This document shows, piece by piece, positions 14,056-23,466 of a DNA stretch of 32,505 nucleotides. A program made the position numbers and the translations under genes. Below the pieces are notes generated by a model that was given only the letters and a program-made list of their open reading frames with translations, was not told the origin of the DNA and searched no databases. The stretch is taken from positions 1-32,505 of the forward strand of contig JACQXE010000067.1 of assembly GCA_016208915.1 (NCBI GenBank). Reading direction: 5' to 3'. Each line of letters starts with the position of its first letter. The first letter of the stretch is position 1. This stretch comes from Nitrospirota bacterium (GTDB lineage: Bacteria > Nitrospirota > Thermodesulfovibrionia > Thermodesulfovibrionales > UBA1546).

Positions 14056-15156
14056 CTACTTTGTCCCTGCAAAAATATCTTTCAGCTTCTCTCTGAAACC
14101 CTTTGAAACCTCATCACCGTTTATCTTTGAAAATTCTTCAAGCAGTTCCTTCTGCCTTGGTGTGATGTGTTTCGGGACTTCTATATTAACTATTACTACC
14201 TGATCGCCTCTCTGGTGGCTCCCGACCTTTGGCATTCCCTTTCCTTTTATATTGAATGTCTTTCCTGAAGGAGTGCCGGCAGGAATTTTTAGTTTTGTAC
14301 TACCGTCAATCGTGGGGATCTCGATCTCTGAACCAAGCGCTGCCTGTGGAAAAGAGACAGGAACCTTGCAATATAAATTCATCCCTTCTCTCTGAAAGAA
14401 CGGATGTTCCTCGACATCAAGAATAATGTACAAGTCTCCTGGCGGTCCGCCATAAATACCGAGTTCGCCTTCTCCTGATATCCTGAGCCTTGAATCTGCA
14501 TCCACGCCGGCTGGGACCTTAACGCTTATATTCCTGTATTGTTTAATCTTCCCATGCCCTTTGCATGCCTTGCACGGGTCTGTGATAATCCTGCCTGCGC
14601 CGTGACATTTACCGCATGTCTTGGCCACACTGAAAAAGCCCTGCTGGAATCTCACCTGACCTGTTCCTTTGCAGTTAGAACAGGTTACAGGCCCCTTGCC
14701 CGGCTCAGCCCCTGTGCCTTTGCATTCTGAGCAGTTTTCCCATCTCGGCACTTCAATTATCTTTTCAGCGCCAAACGCCGCCTCCATGAGAGTGATATTA
14801 ATGTCATATCTGAGGTCGTCTCCTTTTGCAGGCCTTGGTCCGCGTCTGCCTGTGAATGTGCCGAAGAAATCTCCAAAGATGTCTTCAAAGATATCGCCAA
14901 AACCTCCTGCTCCACCAAAAGGACTATACCCTGCACCGACACCTTCAGCAGTCCCAAACCTGTCATAATTAGACTTTTTCTCAGAGTCGGACAGGCAGGA
15001 ATACGCCTCGTTTATCTCCTTGAATTTCTCCTCAGATCCTTTGTTATCAGGATTCCTGTCAGGATGATATTTAAGGGCAAGCTGTCTGAATGCCTTTTTT
15101 ATATCCGCATCGGATGCGTCTCTTGATACACCGAGAATATCGTAATAGTCTTTCAT
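14056..15156 (-). CDS. dnaJ: Chaperone protein DnaJ
   Basis: This 366-residue type I J-protein has its J-domain with H-P-D at 31-33, then a Gly/Phe-rich linker. Four C-x-x-C-x-G-x-G zinc repeats follow ([32 protein letters not shown]), and then the C-terminal substrate-binding domains. It delivers clients to DnaK and stimulates its ATPase in the cytosol. It is the last gene of the hrcA operon. The spacer before its ATG is entirely a heptamer-periodic tract, and I see no Shine-Dalgarno there, so its translation may be weak or coupled to dnaK. Confidence 0.97.
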   Translation of the reverse strand: MKDYYDILGVSRDASDADIKKAFRQLALKYHPDRNPDNKGSEEKFKEINEAYSCLSDSEKKSNYDRFGTAEGVGAGYSPFGGAGGFGDIFEDIFGDFFGTFTGRRGPRPAKGDDLRYDINITLMEAAFGAEKIIEVPRWENCSECKGTGAEPGKGPVTCSNCKGTGQVRFQQGFFSVAKTCGKCHGAGRIITDPCKACKGHGKIKQYRNISVKVPAGVDADSRLRISGEGELGIYGGPPGDLYIILDVEEHPFFQREGMNLYCKVPVSFPQAALGSEIEIPTIDGSTKLKIPAGTPSGKTFNIKGKGMPKVGSHQRGDQVVIVNIEVPKHITPRQKELLEEFSKINGDEVSKGFREKLKDIFAGTK

Positions 15157-15219
15157 ATTCAGCGATCAGCACTCAGCTGTCAGCTGCCAGCTAATAACTG
15201 AAAGCTGACCGCTAATAGC
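15157..15219. repeat. Nine-unit degenerate heptamer tract filling the dnaK-dnaJ spacer
   Basis: Nine consecutive 7-base units run from ATTCAGC through GATCAGC and ACTCAGC to TGACCGC and TAATAGC. Most end in AGC. The tract leaves only 3 bp of the intergenic spacer unexplained and abuts the dnaJ start codon. Confidence 0.85.
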
Positions 15220-15222
15220 TTA

Positions 15223-17148
15223 TTAGCTCTCTTTCTTCTTATCTACATCCTCAAATTCAGCCTCAACAACTTCTTCCTCTGAGGGTTTGGCTCCTGCTCC
15301 TCCTGATGTGTCAGCACCGCCTCCTGCTGCCTGTTGTGCTCCTGCTGCCTTGTATATGTGCTCTGCAAGTTTGTGAGACGCCTGCATCAGGCTTTCCACA
15401 GAAGATTTTATCTCTGAAGCATCTGAGCTTGTGTCTTTTGCATTCCTGCATTTCTCAAGCGCTGCCTCTATATCCTTTTTCTCGGATTCATTTAATTTGT
15501 CTCCGTATTCCTTGATAGATTTTTCGACACTGTAGACAAGAGTGTCTGCCTCGTTCCTTACCTCGGCAAGCTGCTTTTTCTTTTTGTCTTCGTCGGAATG
15601 CGACTCGGCGTCGCGCATCATCCTCTTTATTTCATCATCATTAAGCCCGCTCGATGCAGTTATCCTTATTGACTGCTCTTTTCCGGTGCCAAGGTCTTTT
15701 GCAGAAACATGAAGTATGCCGTTTGCATCAATATCAAATGTAACCTCTATCTGGGGGATTCCCCTCGGTGCAGGCGGAATGCCGATAAGTTCGAAATTTC
15801 CGAGGAGTTTGTTGTCTGAAACCATCTCCCTCTCTCCCTGAAAAATCTTTATCGTAACTGCCGGCTGGTTATCTGATGCTGTCGAGAATACCTGGCTCTT
15901 CTTTGTAGGTATGGTTGTATTCCTCTCTATCATCTTTGTAAATATTCCGCCGAGCGTTTCGATCCCCAAAGACAGAGGCGTAACATCAAGCAGCAATACC
16001 TCCTTAACATCGCCTTTGAGCACTGCAGCCTGTATCGCAGCGCCCACTGCAACAACCTCATCAGGGTTGACTGTCCTGTTAGGTTCCTTTCCGAAAAATT
16101 CCTGAACTGTCTGCTGGACTTTTGGCGTTCTTGTCTGCCCGCCTACAAGCAGCACCTCATCTATCTTTGAAGACGGAAGGTTGGCATCACCAAGCGCCCT
16201 CTTACATGGGCCGGTTGTATTCTCTATAAGGTCTCCGACGAGTTGTTCAAGTTTTGACCTTGAGAGCTTCATAAGAAGATGCTTAGGACCGGTTGCGTCT
16301 GCTGTTACGAACGGTAAATTTATCTCTGTTTCCGTAGCTGTTGAGAGCTCTATCTTTGCCCTTTCTGCTGCCTCTTTAAGCCTTTGAAGCGCCATCTTGT
16401 CGTGCTTGAGATCGATACCCTGATCTTTTTTGAACTCTTCTACCATCCAGTCAATGATCCTGAGGTCAAAATCATCACCGCCGAGATATGTATCTCCATT
16501 GGTTGACTTAACCTCTATTACGCCCTCTCCTATCTCGAGTATTGATATATCAAATGTCCCACCGCCCAGATCATAAACAGCAATCTTTTCTTCTTTCTTC
16601 TTATCCATCCCATAAGACAAGGCTGCTGCTGTTGGTTCATTTATTATTCTGAGGACATTAAGCCCGGCTATCTTGCCTGCATCCTTTGTTGCCTGTCTCT
16701 GGCTGTCATTAAAATAGGCCGGGACTGTTATAACCGCATCTAGGACAGTTTCTCCGAGATAATCCTCTGCGGCCTTTTTGAGTTTCTGCAATATCATTGC
16801 TGATATCTCAGGCGGAGAATATCTCTTGCCTCTGCTTTCAACATGCGCATCACCGTTAGATGCCTCAACAATTTTATAGGGAAGCCTCTTTTTTGCATGA
16901 TCCACCTCAGGCGAATTATACTTTCTTCCCATTAATCTTTTGATGGAGAATACTGTGTTTTCAGGGTTTGTTATTGCCTGCCTTTTAGCTATCTGGCCTA
17001 CAAGCCTTTCGCCCTTTTCAGTAAATGCGACAACAGATGGTGTTGTCCTTGTCCCCTCCTGATTTGGTATTACAACAGGTTCACCACCCTGAACCACTGC
17101 AACAACAGAGTTAGTTGTACCAAGGTCTATTCCAATTGCTTTGCCCAT
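15223..17148 (-). CDS. dnaK: Chaperone protein DnaK (Hsp70)
   Basis: This full-length 641-residue Hsp70 begins [12 protein letters not shown], with the phosphate loop [10 protein letters not shown] near 198. [11 protein letters not shown] lies near 336 and a Gly/Ala-rich C-terminus ends in acidic residues (V-E-A-E-F-E-D-V-D). It folds and protects client proteins in an ATP cycle driven by DnaJ and GrpE. Note Gln in G-G-Q-T-R where many have G-G-S-T-R or G-G-M-T-R. AGGAAAG precedes the ATG and grpE ends 3 bp upstream. Expression should follow the CIRCE-controlled promoter before hrcA. Confidence 0.98.
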   Translation of the reverse strand: MGKAIGIDLGTTNSVVAVVQGGEPVVIPNQEGTRTTPSVVAFTEKGERLVGQIAKRQAITNPENTVFSIKRLMGRKYNSPEVDHAKKRLPYKIVEASNGDAHVESRGKRYSPPEISAMILQKLKKAAEDYLGETVLDAVITVPAYFNDSQRQATKDAGKIAGLNVLRIINEPTAAALSYGMDKKKEEKIAVYDLGGGTFDISILEIGEGVIEVKSTNGDTYLGGDDFDLRIIDWMVEEFKKDQGIDLKHDKMALQRLKEAAERAKIELSTATETEINLPFVTADATGPKHLLMKLSRSKLEQLVGDLIENTTGPCKRALGDANLPSSKIDEVLLVGGQTRTPKVQQTVQEFFGKEPNRTVNPDEVVAVGAAIQAAVLKGDVKEVLLLDVTPLSLGIETLGGIFTKMIERNTTIPTKKSQVFSTASDNQPAVTIKIFQGEREMVSDNKLLGNFELIGIPPAPRGIPQIEVTFDIDANGILHVSAKDLGTGKEQSIRITASSGLNDDEIKRMMRDAESHSDEDKKKKQLAEVRNEADTLVYSVEKSIKEYGDKLNESEKKDIEAALEKCRNAKDTSSDASEIKSSVESLMQASHKLAEHIYKAAGAQQAAGGGADTSGGAGAKPSEEEVVEAEFEDVDKKKES

Positions 17149-17151
17149 TTT

Positions 17152-17829
17152 TTATCTTTCCTCCTCTATTTTTTCTTCTTCATTTTCTTTTTTCTGACTG
17201 ACTTCCGACTCCTGACTTTTGACTTCTGTTTTTTTCGACACTGCCACCAGTGAAGGTCTTAATACCTTGTCCCCGACCATATACCCTTTTCTGAATTCCT
17301 CAATGACCATATTATCTTCAATATCATCTCTTTCGATCTGAGACATCGCATGATGAAAAGATGGATCAAAAGACTTATTGAGTGCGTTTATCTGTACAAG
17401 TCCGAATCTTTCGAGGACTCTTAGAAATTCCTTAAGTGTAATCTCCACGCCCTGAACAAGACCTGTCAGCCTCGGCTGATCTCCGATTGATGCGTCATTT
17501 ATTGAATGCTTGATAGCCATCTCCAGATTATCTATGACAGGCAAAAGGTCATACAGCAGAGACTCATTGCCATACTTTGTAATCTCTTCCTTCTCCTTTA
17601 TAATCCTCTTTTTATAGTTCTCAAATTCTGCATACATCCTTACATATTTATCTTTTTCCTTCTGAAGTTCCTCTTCAAGATTAGGCCCTTTAGCTTCAGG
17701 CTCTGCATCTGAAACCATCTCGGTAGTCTCTGGCGCGATTTCCTCTCTATCCGTACTCTCAGCCGAATCCGGGGCATAAAGATTCTGAGAAGATTCACGC
17801 CCTATCTTGTTTTTTTTATGCCTCTCCAA
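17152..17829 (-). CDS. grpE: Nucleotide exchange factor GrpE
   Basis: This 225-residue protein has an acidic N-terminus, a long coiled coil (about 50-110, with R-M-Y-A-E-F-E-N-Y-K-K-R) and the beta-wing domain with S-F-D-P-x-x-H-x-A-M-S and G-Y-M-V-G-D-K-V-L-R-P-S-L-V-A-V-S. It releases ADP from DnaK. The start is TTG at 17829, with AGGAGG five bases upstream; no in-frame ATG fits. The last 25 residues (K-S-Q-E-S-E-V-S-Q and a Lys/Glu run) lie beyond the normal end of the family and are partly encoded by a heptamer tract at 17201-17228. Confidence 0.96.
   Translation of the reverse strand: MERHKKNKIGRESSQNLYAPDSAESTDREEIAPETTEMVSDAEPEAKGPNLEEELQKEKDKYVRMYAEFENYKKRIIKEKEEITKYGNESLLYDLLPVIDNLEMAIKHSINDASIGDQPRLTGLVQGVEITLKEFLRVLERFGLVQINALNKSFDPSFHHAMSQIERDDIEDNMVIEEFRKGYMVGDKVLRPSLVAVSKKTEVKSQESEVSQKKENEEEKIEEER
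17201..17228. repeat. Heptamer tract inside the 3' end of grpE
   Basis: Four successive 7-base units begin with GAC at 17201, 17208, 17215 and 17222 (for example GACTTCC, GACTCCT). They extend the GrpE C-terminus without closing the frame. Confidence 0.8.
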
Positions 17830-17847
17830 TTATTCCTCCTGTAACCA

Positions 17848-18882
17848 CTATCTTTCGGAAAGCATCCTTGAAAGGAACAGGGCTGTAAGATCAACCATGC
17901 ATATAGCCTTTGAGTAATCCATTCTTGTAGGTCCTATTATCCCGACACTGCCGACAGGCTTGTCTCCTTTTTTATAAATTGCTGCCACCATGCTAAACTG
18001 TTTCATTTCTGAAACAGAATTCTCAGAGCCGATCAGAACCTGCACGCTGGTATTCCCTGATTCCAAAAGACTGTCAAGGAGTTTTACTATCAGGTGTTTG
18101 TCCTCTATAGCCCTTGATATATCTTTTATCCTCTCTACATCTGAAAATTCCGGAAGCCTCAATACCTCAGAGAATCCTGAAATAAAGATATTGTCATAGG
18201 GAAACGCCACTGCCTCCTTGCAAATTCTCAACGCCCTTGATATTAGCCTGTCACACACTATCTTCTCTTCTGCCATTTCCCTCATAATCCTCAAACGAAT
18301 TTCATCAAGGTTAAATCCATAAAACTCTGAATTGAGATATAATGCAATCCTGTTAAGATCCCGCTGTGAAATCTCTGAACCCAGATCAATTGTCCTGTTC
18401 TTTACCAAACCTTCATCTGTAAACAACAATGTTACAATCTGATTACCGCTGTGTTTTAAGAGTTTGATCTTATTGAATGTTGCAACCCCTGCATTCGGGG
18501 AAAGCACAGCGCTGAGATAGTGCGAAAAGCTCGATAGTCTCTTTGTCGTCTCTTCGAAAAGCAAATCAATATCATTTTTTATTGACTCGAGTTCACCTGC
18601 GAGATCATGAACAAATTTCCTGTTGTCAGGCTCAGATTCTCCTGAGCACAGAGAATCAACATAAAGCCTGTATCCCTTATCCGTAGGCACCCTTCCCGCA
18701 GATGTATGCGGTTGTCTCAGGAATCCCATTTCCACAAGATCCGCCATTATATTCCTTATTGTTGCCGGAGAAAGGCTAAAGGAATAGCTCTTTGTAATAA
18801 ATCCTGAGCCAACAGGATCAGGTCTGTTTATATAGCTCTGCACTATTGCACAGAGTACTTTTTTGTCCCTTTCTTCAAGCAT
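17848..18882 (-). CDS. hrcA: Heat-inducible transcription repressor HrcA
   Basis: This 344-residue repressor has an N-terminal winged helix (S-P-A-T-I-R-N-I-M-A-D-L-V-E-M-G-F-L at about 35-52, then Q-P-H-T-S-A-G-R-V-P-T-D-K-G-Y-R-L-Y-V-D, diagnostic of HrcA). A GAF-like regulatory domain and a C-terminal G-x-V-G-I-I-G-P-T-R-M-D-Y-S segment follow. It binds CIRCE and is itself kept active by GroE in known systems. It is first in the operon, 18 bp before grpE, directly downstream of a perfect CIRCE, so it represses its own operon. Confidence 0.97.
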   Translation of the reverse strand: MLEERDKKVLCAIVQSYINRPDPVGSGFITKSYSFSLSPATIRNIMADLVEMGFLRQPHTSAGRVPTDKGYRLYVDSLCSGESEPDNRKFVHDLAGELESIKNDIDLLFEETTKRLSSFSHYLSAVLSPNAGVATFNKIKLLKHSGNQIVTLLFTDEGLVKNRTIDLGSEISQRDLNRIALYLNSEFYGFNLDEIRLRIMREMAEEKIVCDRLISRALRICKEAVAFPYDNIFISGFSEVLRLPEFSDVERIKDISRAIEDKHLIVKLLDSLLESGNTSVQVLIGSENSVSEMKQFSMVAAIYKKGDKPVGSVGIIGPTRMDYSKAICMVDLTALFLSRMLSER

Positions 18883-18901
18883 CTTTGCACTCCGGATGAA
18901 A

Positions 18902-18928
18902 TTAGCACTCTCAATGGTCGAGTGCTAA
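18902..18928 (-). promoter_or_regulatory. CIRCE operator (HrcA binding site)
   Basis: TTAGCACTC at 18902-18910, a 9 bp spacer and GAGTGCTAA at 18920-18928 form the exact consensus CIRCE inverted repeat. It lies 19 bp before the hrcA start and just downstream of the predicted -10. Confidence 0.98.
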
Positions 18929-18929
18929 T

Positions 18930-18959
18930 AATTTAGCAACAAACCGTTTCTTGTGTCAA
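18930..18959 (-). promoter_or_regulatory. Probable sigma-70 promoter of the hrcA operon
   Basis: On the minus strand TTGACA (18954-18959) is followed after 18 bp by TAAATT (18930-18935), a 4/6 match to TATAAT. Transcription would start within the CIRCE, so bound HrcA would block it. Confidence 0.6.
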
Positions 18960-18977
18960 GTATTGCTTCAAAATATT

Positions 18978-19105
18978 AGACATAGGCATAGTATTTGAGC
19001 GGCTTTTTTTGCCGATATTCCGACAGTATGCATAAGATAATCAGGAGGCAAAAACCTCGGAGGTCGGAACGACCGAGAATGAGCGAAAATACTATGCCTA
19101 TGTCT
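18978..19105. repeat. Copy 2 of the dispersed repeat, perfect 19 bp complementary ends
   Basis: AGACATAGGCATAGTATTT (18978-18996) and AAATACTATGCCTATGTCT (19087-19105) are perfect inverted repeats. The interior matches copy 1 (GCCGATATTC, ATAATCA, CTCGGAGGTCGGAACGACCG, GAATGAGCGAAAA) but lacks its 20 bp palindromic insert. It fills the gap between the hrcA promoter and the speE stop. I see no target-site duplication. Confidence 0.8.
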
Positions 19106-19110
19106 GTCTA

Positions 19111-19947
19111 TCACCATTCAAGTTTCCTCTTCATCAACTTTTCGTACATCTTATTAGGAAGAAATGCATGCTGATGTATCTCGTCACTGTAATATTTTGT
19201 ATTTATACTGAATTTTTGTCTCATCTCACGCGGTAAAGCTCCCTTTGAGGCAACAGAAAAGGTCCACCAGTTGCCGGCATAAGTCGCTATCGGTGCAGTA
19301 TATATATCCACCAAAGGAAATATCTTTTTCATCGTTTCCTGAACCTCAATAACTATCTCCTTATGAAAATGCAGGGATTCAGAGAGCGTCACATAAAATC
19401 CATCCCTGCTGAGGCAGTTCTTCACAGATGTAAAAAACTCCTCTGTGAAAAGGCTCGTCGCAAAACCGACTATATCTGTTGAGTCAACGATCACGACATC
19501 TATATCTGCATCACGTCCCTTAAGAAATTCAGCCCCATCCATACACTTAATTTCAACGCGAGGGTCATCAACATCACATGCTACTTTGGGAAAGAATTTT
19601 CTTGAAACATTTATAACTTCTTCGTCTATCTCAACAAAATATACCTTTTCAACAGTTTTATGCTTCAAGACCTCTCTTACCGCGCCTCCGTCTCCACCGC
19701 CTATAATAATTACATTCTTAGGTGCAGGATGTGCATGAAGCACGACATGCGTAAGCATCTCATGATAAAAGAACTCGTCCCTCTCGGTTATCTGCACGAC
19801 TCCGTCGAGTATTAGCATTCTGCCGAAATGAGGATTCTGCACAACGATTATCTCTTGAAACTTGCTTTTTCCCTTATAGAGAATATTCTCAACCTCATAG
19901 GAATACTGGATTGGCGCATATGGGTCTCTTTCATAAAACCTTATCAT
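19111..19947 (-). CDS. speE: Spermidine synthase (polyamine aminopropyltransferase)
   Basis: This 278-residue Rossmann methyltransferase-like enzyme has V-I-I-I-G-G-G-D-G-G-A-V-R-E-V-L-K-H around residues 79-96 (decarboxylated AdoMet binding). Q-I-T-E-R-D-E-F-F-Y-H-E-M-L and V-V-I-V-D-S-T-D follow. The second motif has S-T-D where D-S-S-D or D-x-x-D is usual, which leaves the catalytic Asp in place. It transfers an aminopropyl group to putrescine or a related diamine. AAGGAGG lies before the ATG. The neighbouring decarboxylase, 276 bp upstream on the same strand, would provide the diamine; no speD is in view. Confidence 0.92.
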   Translation of the reverse strand: MIRFYERDPYAPIQYSYEVENILYKGKSKFQEIIVVQNPHFGRMLILDGVVQITERDEFFYHEMLTHVVLHAHPAPKNVIIIGGGDGGAVREVLKHKTVEKVYFVEIDEEVINVSRKFFPKVACDVDDPRVEIKCMDGAEFLKGRDADIDVVIVDSTDIVGFATSLFTEEFFTSVKNCLSRDGFYVTLSESLHFHKEIVIEVQETMKKIFPLVDIYTAPIATYAGNWWTFSVASKGALPREMRQKFSINTKYYSDEIHQHAFLPNKMYEKLMKRKLEW

Positions 19948-20223
19948 CCCTTTACCTCCTTATTAATTCTTTTTTATATACTGAATTAGTACTCTCCAAA
20001 ATAACTGAAAAAAGGCTGAATGATGAAAAAATACAATGACGACACCTTTAAAAATTAATCTACATCCTATTATTCTTAAAAACATCTGTCATATTGTTCC
20101 CTTTAAAGACGCTTATCAAAACGAGGTTGCACATCTTAATATCCTGTCGATTCATTGTATTTATGAAGCGTTCAGCTTTTTCATAAATCTAATTTGAATA
20201 ACTTAATGTTGCCTTTCCCCTCA
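19948..20223. other. AT-rich spacer with an inverted repeat
   Basis: This spacer between the decarboxylase and speE is AT-rich. ATTTATGAA (20159-20167) and TTCATAAAT (20180-20188) form a perfect 9 bp inverted repeat, with AAGC/GCTT inside. It could end the decarboxylase transcript, though no T-run follows. Short ORFs of 32 and 53 codons are present on the two strands, and neither resembles a known family or has a convincing start. The speE promoter presumably lies here. Confidence 0.4.
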
Positions 20224-21387
20224 TTATATCAAAACCGTCTTCGGTATAGAAAAACCGTTAAATTCTGATGCATATGATATCGTATATGCGCCGCTCGAGA
20301 GAATCAGCAACAAACCCTGAATCGCAGGCTCAGACAATGCAATACCTTTTTCTATAACATCAAAGCTGTCACAGCTCGGACCTGCCAGAGTCCATTTCTT
20401 TTTAACACGCTTTTCTCTCTCTGTCTCTACGATATAACTGTATTTTATTCCTCCGATACTCTCCATCAGGCCATTAAAAACCCCTACGTCAATATAGAGC
20501 CAGTTTTCATCAGCTCTTTCTGCCTTGCCTATCACCGAGGTCACAAATATCCCTGCATCTCCGACAACAGCCCTCCCAGGCTCGATAAATATCTTTATGT
20601 CCTGCGGAAACTTTTCCTGTATCAGGTTGTTCACATTCCTGTCTATGTCATCAACCTCAATAACATTCTTTGTGTATTTTATCGGATAGCCTCCTCCGAT
20701 ATTCAGCAGATTCAGCCTTATCCCTTTCCTGTCTGCAATGTCCCATAAAGCCTTTGCCTTGTCGAGAGCGCTATTCCAGTTATAAATATTCGTGCATTGT
20801 GAACCGACATGAAATGTTATACCAACAGGATTAAGCCCCTTCTCCCCTGCATAGGAAAGAAGGGCTGCAGCTTCATCAAGTTCAACCCCGAACTTCTTGC
20901 TTAAAGGCCATTCGCTCCCCTCATTCGGAACAGAAAGCCTTACATATACATTACAGCCCGGGATAAAATCTGCTATTTTATCCACTTCATCCCTGGAATC
21001 ATATGCAAAATAATTCACACCGTATGATGCAGCCATACGGAGAAACTTGAACGACTTGACAGGATTGCTTGATATTATCCTTGCAGGTTTCACTCCTATC
21101 GAAGAAAGCAGGCTCAGTTCACCCTCAGATGCTATCTCGAAACCCATACCAAGTTTATTAACAAACCTGATTATCCCTATATCAGGATTTGCCTTGACAG
21201 CATAAAAGACTTTAGAATTCTTTATGTTCCGGCCTATGACAGACACCTTCTCCCTGATCTTTTCACTGTCAATGAGAAGAAAAGGCGTATCAGTCTCCTT
21301 TTTGTCAAGGTATTTCAATGCCTTGAACAATGTTGCCTTCGAGACTATCTCTGTATGGTACTTTTCTATCTTAAAGGTCCGAAGCAC
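20224..21387 (-). CDS. Fold-type III PLP decarboxylase (ornithine/lysine decarboxylase family)
   Basis: This 387-residue alanine-racemase-fold decarboxylase has F-Y-A-V-K-A-N-P with the PLP lysine at K65 and F-H-V-G-S-Q near 191. I-G-G-G-Y-P, I-E-P-G-R-A and G-P-S-C-D-S-F-D-V-I follow, the last with the catalytic Cys and Asp of eukaryotic-type ODC. These features fit ornithine or lysine/ornithine decarboxylase better than diaminopimelate decarboxylase or carboxynorspermidine decarboxylase, which lack the C-D-S/G-x-D signature. It makes putrescine or cadaverine in the cytosol, probably feeding SpeE. The start is GTG at 21387, with GTAGGA immediately before it. Substrate choice between ornithine and lysine is not visible. 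Confidence 0.82.
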   Translation of the reverse strand: MLRTFKIEKYHTEIVSKATLFKALKYLDKKETDTPFLLIDSEKIREKVSVIGRNIKNSKVFYAVKANPDIGIIRFVNKLGMGFEIASEGELSLLSSIGVKPARIISSNPVKSFKFLRMAASYGVNYFAYDSRDEVDKIADFIPGCNVYVRLSVPNEGSEWPLSKKFGVELDEAAALLSYAGEKGLNPVGITFHVGSQCTNIYNWNSALDKAKALWDIADRKGIRLNLLNIGGGYPIKYTKNVIEVDDIDRNVNNLIQEKFPQDIKIFIEPGRAVVGDAGIFVTSVIGKAERADENWLYIDVGVFNGLMESIGGIKYSYIVETEREKRVKKKWTLAGPSCDSFDVIEKGIALSEPAIQGLLLILSSGAYTISYASEFNGFSIPKTVLI

Positions 21388-21465
21388 TCCTACCCCGTTT
21401 CAGAATATCTTATTTTAAGAGAATCAATTATAAACCATATTGCAGGATTTTTGAAAAGGGCTGTG

Positions 21466-23445
21466 CTACACTCTGTTCAAAATATCTCTTATCTCTTTCA
21501 AAAGCTCTTTGGGTAATACAGGTTTAGAGATAATTTTTATTCCATCACTCAGCAATCCTCCCATAGCCGTGACCTCAGAAGGATAACCACTGATAAAGAG
21601 CGCCTTAGCATTAGGGGCAAGATCCTTTATCTTCTCATAAACATCTCTGCCGTTCATCTTAGGCATTACAACATCAAGCAGCAGAAGGCTGATCTTGTCC
21701 TTATTCGCCATAAACTTATTCACGGCATCCTCTCCGTCTATTGCCTCTATAATCTTATAGCCGAACTCCTCCAACAGGTTCTTTATGGAGTTTCTGGTCG
21801 TTGCGCTATCCTCTGCAACAAGTATCGTCTCTGTGCCGCCAATAATAGGGCGAGATTCTTCGGATTTTACTTTCTCTGAATACAATCTCGTCAATGGAAT
21901 ATATATATTAAATGTTGAACCTTTTCCAATCTCGCTGTAACAATCAACATATCCGTTATGCTGTTCTATTATTCCATAAACTATTGAAAGCCCGAGCCCT
22001 GTGCCTTTGCCTATCTCTTTGGTCGTAAAGAATGGTTCAAATATTTTCTCTTTCGTCTCTTCAGTCATTCCTGTTCCTGTATCAGAGAATGCAATAAACG
22101 CATAATCAGCAACTTCTCCTTCACCATGCAGCCTCATGAATGCCTTCTCAAAACGCTTTATCCCTGTGCTGATAGTCAGGGTTCCTCCTTTCTGCATGGC
22201 ATCACGGGCATTGGTGGCAAGGTTCATCAATACCTGCTCTATCTGTCCTGAATCAGCCATAACTAACAGTTCCCTGTTTAAGAGAGAAGTTCTTATGTCA
22301 ATATCTTCTCCTATTACTCTCACGAGAAGTTTTTCAACCTTTCTTATAATATCATTAAGGTCTACCGGGGCAGTAGCCATTTTCTGTTTTCTGCTTAATG
22401 CAAGAAGGTTTCGTGTCAGACTGGCAGCTTTTTCTGTTGCAGAGAGTATATGGTCTACATAAGTGAGCAGAGGTTCATCTTTTTCCATCTTCATCTTCAG
22501 TATGCTTCCATATCCTATTATTGCTGTAAGCACATTATTAAAATCATGTGCTACGCCTCCTGCAAGCCTGCCGACTGCCTCAAGCTTCTGGGCATGGAGA
22601 AGCTGAGCTTCAAGTCTCTTTTTATCTGTTACATCATTGACAACCTCTATTGCAGAGACAACCTTCCCTGAATCATCCCAGACAGGATAAGCTTTTATCT
22701 CTACATATATCGGATTATTATTCTGGTCATAATGTATGTGAGTTGCTGCACTATGCTTCCCTGTCTTGAAGACATCCAAAACAGGACAGGGTTCACCGTG
22801 CTCGAAGCAGGGTTCATGTGTTCCATGGAAAATCTCATAACAATATTTCCCTGTGACCTGTTCGAAAGACATGTGAACCAAGTTCAGGTATGCCCTGTTT
22901 GCAGAAATGATCCTGTATCCACCATCTATGACAATAAACCCTTCATCAACTGTCTCAAGTATATCTTTTATGAATTTTTCTGACTTTTTTCGATCTGTGA
23001 TGTCCCTCATCACAGATGCGTATGCTGTTATCCTGTTTTCTTTATCTCTCAGGGCAACCGCAGTTATTTCCACAGGCATCACTCTTCTATCCTTTGTTAT
23101 CCTTACAGATTCATACCCTGAGAAGGATCCATCCCTTTGCAGAGCAGTAAGACAATGTTCCAGCTCTTTCTGGGCAATTTCTTCAGGAATAATAGTTTCT
23201 ATAGACTTTCCTATGATCTCTGCTGCCTTATAACCCAGCATTTTCTCTCCGCCCTGATTCCATGATGCGATATTTCCGTTCATGTCTATTGAACATACTG
23301 TATCCGGCATGGTATGAATTATAGAAGCCAAAAACCTGTTTTCTTCCTCTGCCTTTTTGCGTTCTGTAATGTCACGGACATATTCTATTACGCCTTTTAA
23401 TTCGCCTGTCTTTGAGTCAATAAGCGGAAAGCTAAAAAGATCCAT
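21466..23445 (-). CDS. PAS hybrid sensor histidine kinase, C-terminal part (split gene)
   Basis: This 659-residue ORF is the continuation of the ORF at 23467-23976, separated by one TGA in the same frame plus seven codons (P-E-G-Q-R-G-W). The ATG at 23445 is therefore a secondary start inside a PAS domain. It contains the end of PAS-1, PAS-2 (about 37-150) and PAS-3 (about 157-275, with H-G-T-H-E-P-C and C-P). HisKA follows with the phospho-acceptor H300 in G-G-V-A-H-D-F-N-N, then HATPase_c (N-L-A-T-N-A-R-D-A and D-T-G-T-G-M plus G-T-G-L-G-L) and a receiver domain with the phospho-Asp in [13 protein letters not shown]. The hybrid layout suggests a cytosolic output through another phosphotransfer or response protein not seen here. 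All catalytic residues are present. Confidence 0.85.
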   Translation of the reverse strand: MDLFSFPLIDSKTGELKGVIEYVRDITERKKAEEENRFLASIIHTMPDTVCSIDMNGNIASWNQGGEKMLGYKAAEIIGKSIETIIPEEIAQKELEHCLTALQRDGSFSGYESVRITKDRRVMPVEITAVALRDKENRITAYASVMRDITDRKKSEKFIKDILETVDEGFIVIDGGYRIISANRAYLNLVHMSFEQVTGKYCYEIFHGTHEPCFEHGEPCPVLDVFKTGKHSAATHIHYDQNNNPIYVEIKAYPVWDDSGKVVSAIEVVNDVTDKKRLEAQLLHAQKLEAVGRLAGGVAHDFNNVLTAIIGYGSILKMKMEKDEPLLTYVDHILSATEKAASLTRNLLALSRKQKMATAPVDLNDIIRKVEKLLVRVIGEDIDIRTSLLNRELLVMADSGQIEQVLMNLATNARDAMQKGGTLTISTGIKRFEKAFMRLHGEGEVADYAFIAFSDTGTGMTEETKEKIFEPFFTTKEIGKGTGLGLSIVYGIIEQHNGYVDCYSEIGKGSTFNIYIPLTRLYSEKVKSEESRPIIGGTETILVAEDSATTRNSIKNLLEEFGYKIIEAIDGEDAVNKFMANKDKISLLLLDVVMPKMNGRDVYEKIKDLAPNAKALFISGYPSEVTAMGGLLSDGIKIISKPVLPKELLKEIRDILNRV

Positions 23446-23466
23446 CCAGCCTCTTTGCCCTTCAGG

